This document shows positions 60,415 to 64,000 of a stretch of 64,000 nt of DNA, one piece after another; position 1 is the stretch's first letter; each line of letters starts with the position of its first letter. The translations under genes and the position numbers were made by a program. The stretch is from Buxus sempervirens (taxonomy: Eukaryota > Streptophyta > Magnoliopsida > Buxales > Buxaceae). The notes beneath the pieces are model-generated. The model was given only the letters and a program-made list of their open reading frames with translations, did no database searches and had not been told where the DNA came from. The DNA lies in assembly GCA_947561395.2 (NCBI GenBank), contig OX387182.1, positions 34,837,949 to 34,901,948 of the forward strand, read 5' to 3'.

Positions 60415-60740
60415 CTTCAGCGTTCAAACGATGCATCAAATGCGGGTCTAATGCTCAAGTCATAGAACTACTTCTTCTCCTCCTCTTGTTCAAACGGCAA
60501 TCTCACTTGGGCTCTATCAATACCAATGTTCGAACGGTGCATCTAACGCTAGGTTAAAATACACTAACGTCCGAACGCCGCGTCTAACGCTATCGAACGC
60601 AACTCTCGGGTTTCTTTGTAGACTTTGAACGTTCGAACGCTGCTTCAAATGCTATCAAACGCTACTCTCGAGTTTGTCTGCAATTGTATTTTTCACTGAG
60701 CATTCGAACGGTGCTTCAAACGGCTATCTAACGTTGATCA
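60415..60740. promoter_or_regulatory. Cluster of about six cgttcgaacg-type palindromic motifs
   Basis: Sites near 60419, 60488, 60527, 60562, 60643 and 60699 share the form gttcgaacg, ntgc, tc and aacgct. The core cgttcgaacg is a perfect 10-bp palindrome in the best copies. Confidence 0.65.
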
Positions 60741-60968
60741 TAACTTCTTCAATTTGACTCCGATTTTGACACTGACTGAACCATGATTCTTATAACCACC
60801 AAGAGTGTCTCTACATCAACAAATTAGGCACAATTTAGATAATGAAGATAAAATACAAAGATGAAGGAATTTGGCAACTTCTAAGTATAATTGGGAATTA
60901 AATATGAGATAAAACCAGATAAGTCATGAAATTAATGTGATAAAATGTGGTATTTTCATGACTTATCA

Positions 60969-62433
60969 CACCCCCAACTTACTTTTTGCTAGTCCCTAGC
61001 AAAACTGAACTAAAACAAATAAAACAGAAAGTCCTAACTATACCACTTTCGCTGGCATTCTTGATTGCATTTAGCATATGCAACAAGCCTTTAAACCCCT
61101 AGGTGTCCCTAGTGGACAGGTTATAGTCTCGTGAGGGTTTACCAGTATGATACCCACAAACATGAAATTGATTTGAAACTCATGCTATCAAAGAAGATAA
61201 AGCAACACCCAGAACAATAGTTAACATTCAAGGATAACTTAAAAATTGAAACTCCATGTTCACAATCTTAAGAAATAAAAAATGAGCCTAATCACTTATA
61301 CTTAGATAGTGGAACATCACAAGTGCCTTTGGTGTAAAGTGATCCTACATATCATTATGAGGCTTCAAAATAATTCCATTATAAAAGTTCTAACAAACCC
61401 AAATTTAGATGACTCCTTATTTTATGAAACAACCAAGGCATGACATTTTGAGACTTTCATTTTCTATATTTTTTTCCTTTCAAAACATGTGGACTATGCA
61501 ATGTCTACCTTCCTTAAGCTTTCTACTTGACCCATTTATCGAGCGTTGGACCAATGACTCCCGAACCAGATGGCTCAAAGGGCATTAGGTGTGAAGACAC
61601 CCCTATGGGTTTTACTAGCTCGAGTCAAAAAGGCTACAAAGCTAAACTTGCCACATTATCAACCATTTAAAACTCCTTACCTTTTGACACAAACACTCAT
61701 TGCGTAGTGAGGCAAGAGGCCCGGTTACTTAGTAAAAAGGAGCTCAAAATACAATTTTCCTCAAAAAGCCTTTTTTTAACTCAATCATCCACAATTACCA
61801 TGCCAAAATTGTCCATCTATAAGTCAATCAACAGAAATCAAGTTATCAAAACTTCTATGAATGGTTTCAGTTCTCATACCCCACACACAATGTGTTAGTG
61901 TGCTCATGCTAAGTTCAAAGTGAAACAAATGAAATCACACTATCCAAAGATAAATAATGAAGGCCAAAATTTAGAATTCCCAGTAAAGTGACCATGTGTT
62001 TAACTGTTAAAGCTTAACCAAGAATATCAAGCTATCTGGCTTGCTAGACATGGGTTAGAAATTCACATCACAAAGAAGCTATCCCATCAGTAGGCTATCC
62101 ATCACATCAAAGAAAAATCTGGGTTTTTGAGATCACCAAAACAGAGGTCAACAAAACATGTGACTTCAGCACATCACCCCCCAACTTGAATCTAACATTG
62201 CCCTCAATGTTCAAAAGCAAAATGAAAATAAAGAGAAAGGGACAAAATACTCCCCGGATTTTTAGATGTTGAAATTGACTATAGGATGGACTTTGATTAC
62301 TGTAAACAACCTCCAAGAACCTGAAAAATAAATAAAAAAAATGAGTATAAAGGAAAGCAGAATACAAAAATTAAAATGAAGAATACTTGGGTTGCCTCCC
62401 AAGAAGCGCTTGGTTATAGTCATGAGCTTGACT
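60969..62433 (-). other. Athila internal 3' untranslated region
   Basis: Non-coding with the Athila boxes named above. Small ORFs (for example near 62107-62367) have no support. Confidence 0.6.
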
Positions 62434-64000
62434 TGTAAAACCCCGAATTTTCACCTAATAAATAAATAAATAATAAATAAAATAAAATATGAGTTAAGTC
62501 CTAATTAAAATAAAAAGTGAAGATTTAGAGGATAATTAATCCAAATAAGTTCTAAGTTGAAAATAAAGAAAGAATTTTAATGAAATTAGCCTAAAAGAAT
62601 AAAAAGGGTATTTTGGTAATTTCCAGAAAAGGGTAATTAGTAAATAGATCATCAAATAATAATTAGAATTAGAAAATAGAAGAAAACAAATTATTTTGAC
62701 AAGTTAGAAATTAAAAGAAATTAATAAAAGCCTAAAAGTGGGAAAAAGGGTAATTAGGAGATTTCACGTTTTAATTTGGAGAAAATAAGGTTTTAAGTGA
62801 TAGAAATGTTTAATTAAATATTTTGCACGAAAATAGGTTATTTTCATGAGTTTAGATAATAAGAAACTTAATTAGTATTGTTTAAGTAGAAAATAGAAGG
62901 TGGAGAAAAAGTAGGAATTAAATTAGAAGGATTAGACATTAACTAGACCATGGTTGGGTTAGCCCAAATTAAATTAGCCAATTAGGGTTGGTTTAGGATT
63001 TCTAAAGCCTAGTATAAATAGGAGACTAAGGTTAGACAAGAGGAAATTTTCGTGGGTTTCTTATGGAGAGAGAAGAGGGAGAGAAAGGAAGGAGGTTTCT
63101 AATGGATGTGTCTGACCAGCCACCATCAAAACACGATCGGGAAAAATCCGTGCGGTGGATCGCCTTCAAATTTGGAGGCTTTGTTCTTCACTGATGGAAC
63201 TACATTGTGTACGGTGGAGATTTGAATTGGAAGAGTATAGCTTGGTACGGTTGGGAGCAACATTCGGGTCTAGAATTAGAAGGTGCAATAGAAGAAGGAT
63301 TTAGCGTATAAGGCAAGTAGTAACCCTTGGAAAACGTGAGGAACTGCATGATTTCGTTTTCTGTGATTTCATATGGATTGAATGGATTAGTCAAAATAGT
63401 ATTTACATGGAATCAAAATTGTTATATTTTAGTATTTGGTGTTCTTGAAGGATTTGTTGAAATAATGGAGAAAACTTGGTTTTACCATGAAATAAATTTT
63501 AGGATGGTATTTAATTTATAAGGATTAATCTAGAAGGCTCTAGGTATGTTTCAGAAAGTTTGTAGATTAATTTAGACCAAGAAAACATAAAGCAAAAGCA
63601 TGAAAATACGAAATTGGAAGATCTGGAAAATTCTGTTAAAAATTGCACGAGCGCCTAGGATCGCCCAGCCCTGTAGAGGTAGGCACTCTAAGTAAAATTT
63701 GTAGATTTTGGGGATTTTGTAATTTGAATAAATACCCAATAATTCTTATGATTAGTTAAGCATGTTAGCATCTTTATAAGGACCTAATTAAGCTATAAAA
63801 ATTATAAAATTAATTTGGAAAGAATAAGTAATAAATTGAAGGTTATAATGAAAGGATTGTTTATAAAAGAGTCAAAGGGTATGGATATTGCTAGAAATAA
63901 TACTACTAAAATTTATAGCTTATAAACATCTTTTAAACTTCATTCTAGGTCTGTAGAACATGCTGGAAAAATAAAATACAGAAAAAATTCAAATAGAAAC
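62434..64000 (+). mobile_element. LTR-A copy, cut by the window end
   Basis: Starts TGTAAAACCCCGAATTTTCAC after tgact (62429-62433), the presumed target. It follows the copy at 11779 closely: TATAAATAG near 63013, and a GC-rich gcctaggatcgcc block at 63650-63690. Whether it is a solo LTR or the 5' LTR of a full element cannot be seen. Confidence 0.85.

Larger units (their letters stand above)
56243..62433 (-). mobile_element. Athila-type element, minus strand: 3' LTR and part of the internal region
   Basis: The 3' LTR is 56243-60968 on the + map (minus strand TGATAAGTCATG...GTACATCA), about 1.66 kb without the nested solo LTR-A. The internal region starts with a PPT (minus strand AAGTTGGGGGTG, 60969-60980) and the well-known Athila 3' motifs: a 'ctagtccctagca' box near 60990, an 'acattgccctcaatgtt' box near 62195 and a 'gggttgcctcccaagaagcg' box near 62389. 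No coding part lies within the window. The element continues beyond a further LTR-A insertion at 62434. Confidence 0.8.

Overview
The window looks like intergenic heterochromatin of a flowering plant with a large, repeat-rich genome, probably a eudicot. No gene recognisable as an ordinary host gene was found, and no rRNA, tRNA or CRISPR array. Almost every base can be placed in nested LTR retrotransposons. The ORFs worth reading are retroelement genes or passenger genes carried by them.

The centrepiece is a giant Ty3/gypsy element of the Tat/Ogre type on the + strand (22848-46439, 23.6 kb). Its two LTRs are 2411 bp each and differ by about 1.2% by eye. It is flanked by the 5-bp target duplication ggatg. 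It carries a PBS, a 3.3-kb leader with a 78-bp tandem repeat, gag, protease, reverse transcriptase, RNase H, a second RNase H typical of Tat, and integrase. A roughly 8-kb region follows with two passenger genes on the opposite strand: a DUF7745-type gene (37146-38799) and a plant mobile domain (PMD) type gene (39236-42041).

This element sits in the 5' LTR of an older minus-strand element (here 'LTR-B' family, 10815-47392). That older element is itself inserted in another minus-strand LTR-B (10492-10814, 47393 onward), with target duplication gggat/gggac 36.6 kb apart. Left of it, 1-3541 and 9931-10491 are one older Tat-like internal region split by a solo LTR-B (3542-9925, target duplication cctgg), which is split in turn by a solo 'LTR-A' (4789-7995, gcagc). 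LTR-A (about 3.0-3.2 kb, Tekay/Del-like ends) occurs five times: three complete solo LTRs (4789-7995, 11779-14780, 56898-59955), one truncated copy (about 20310-21226) and one running off the window (62434-64000). The right end (56243-62433) is the 3' end of a minus-strand Athila-type element.

The most unusual signal is a 25-bp imperfect palindrome with strict CCG-N11-CGG spacing. It recurs in clusters in the LTR-B copies, in both LTRs of the giant element, and just upstream of TATA-like boxes on the antisense strand that would drive its DUF7745 and PMD genes. Arm sequences differ between clusters but stay self-complementary. This suggests a family-specific dimer-binding operator shared by the sense LTR promoter and the antisense passenger-gene promoters. 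Coordinates of nested, diverged pieces are by eye, and unmarked boundaries may be off by tens of bases.
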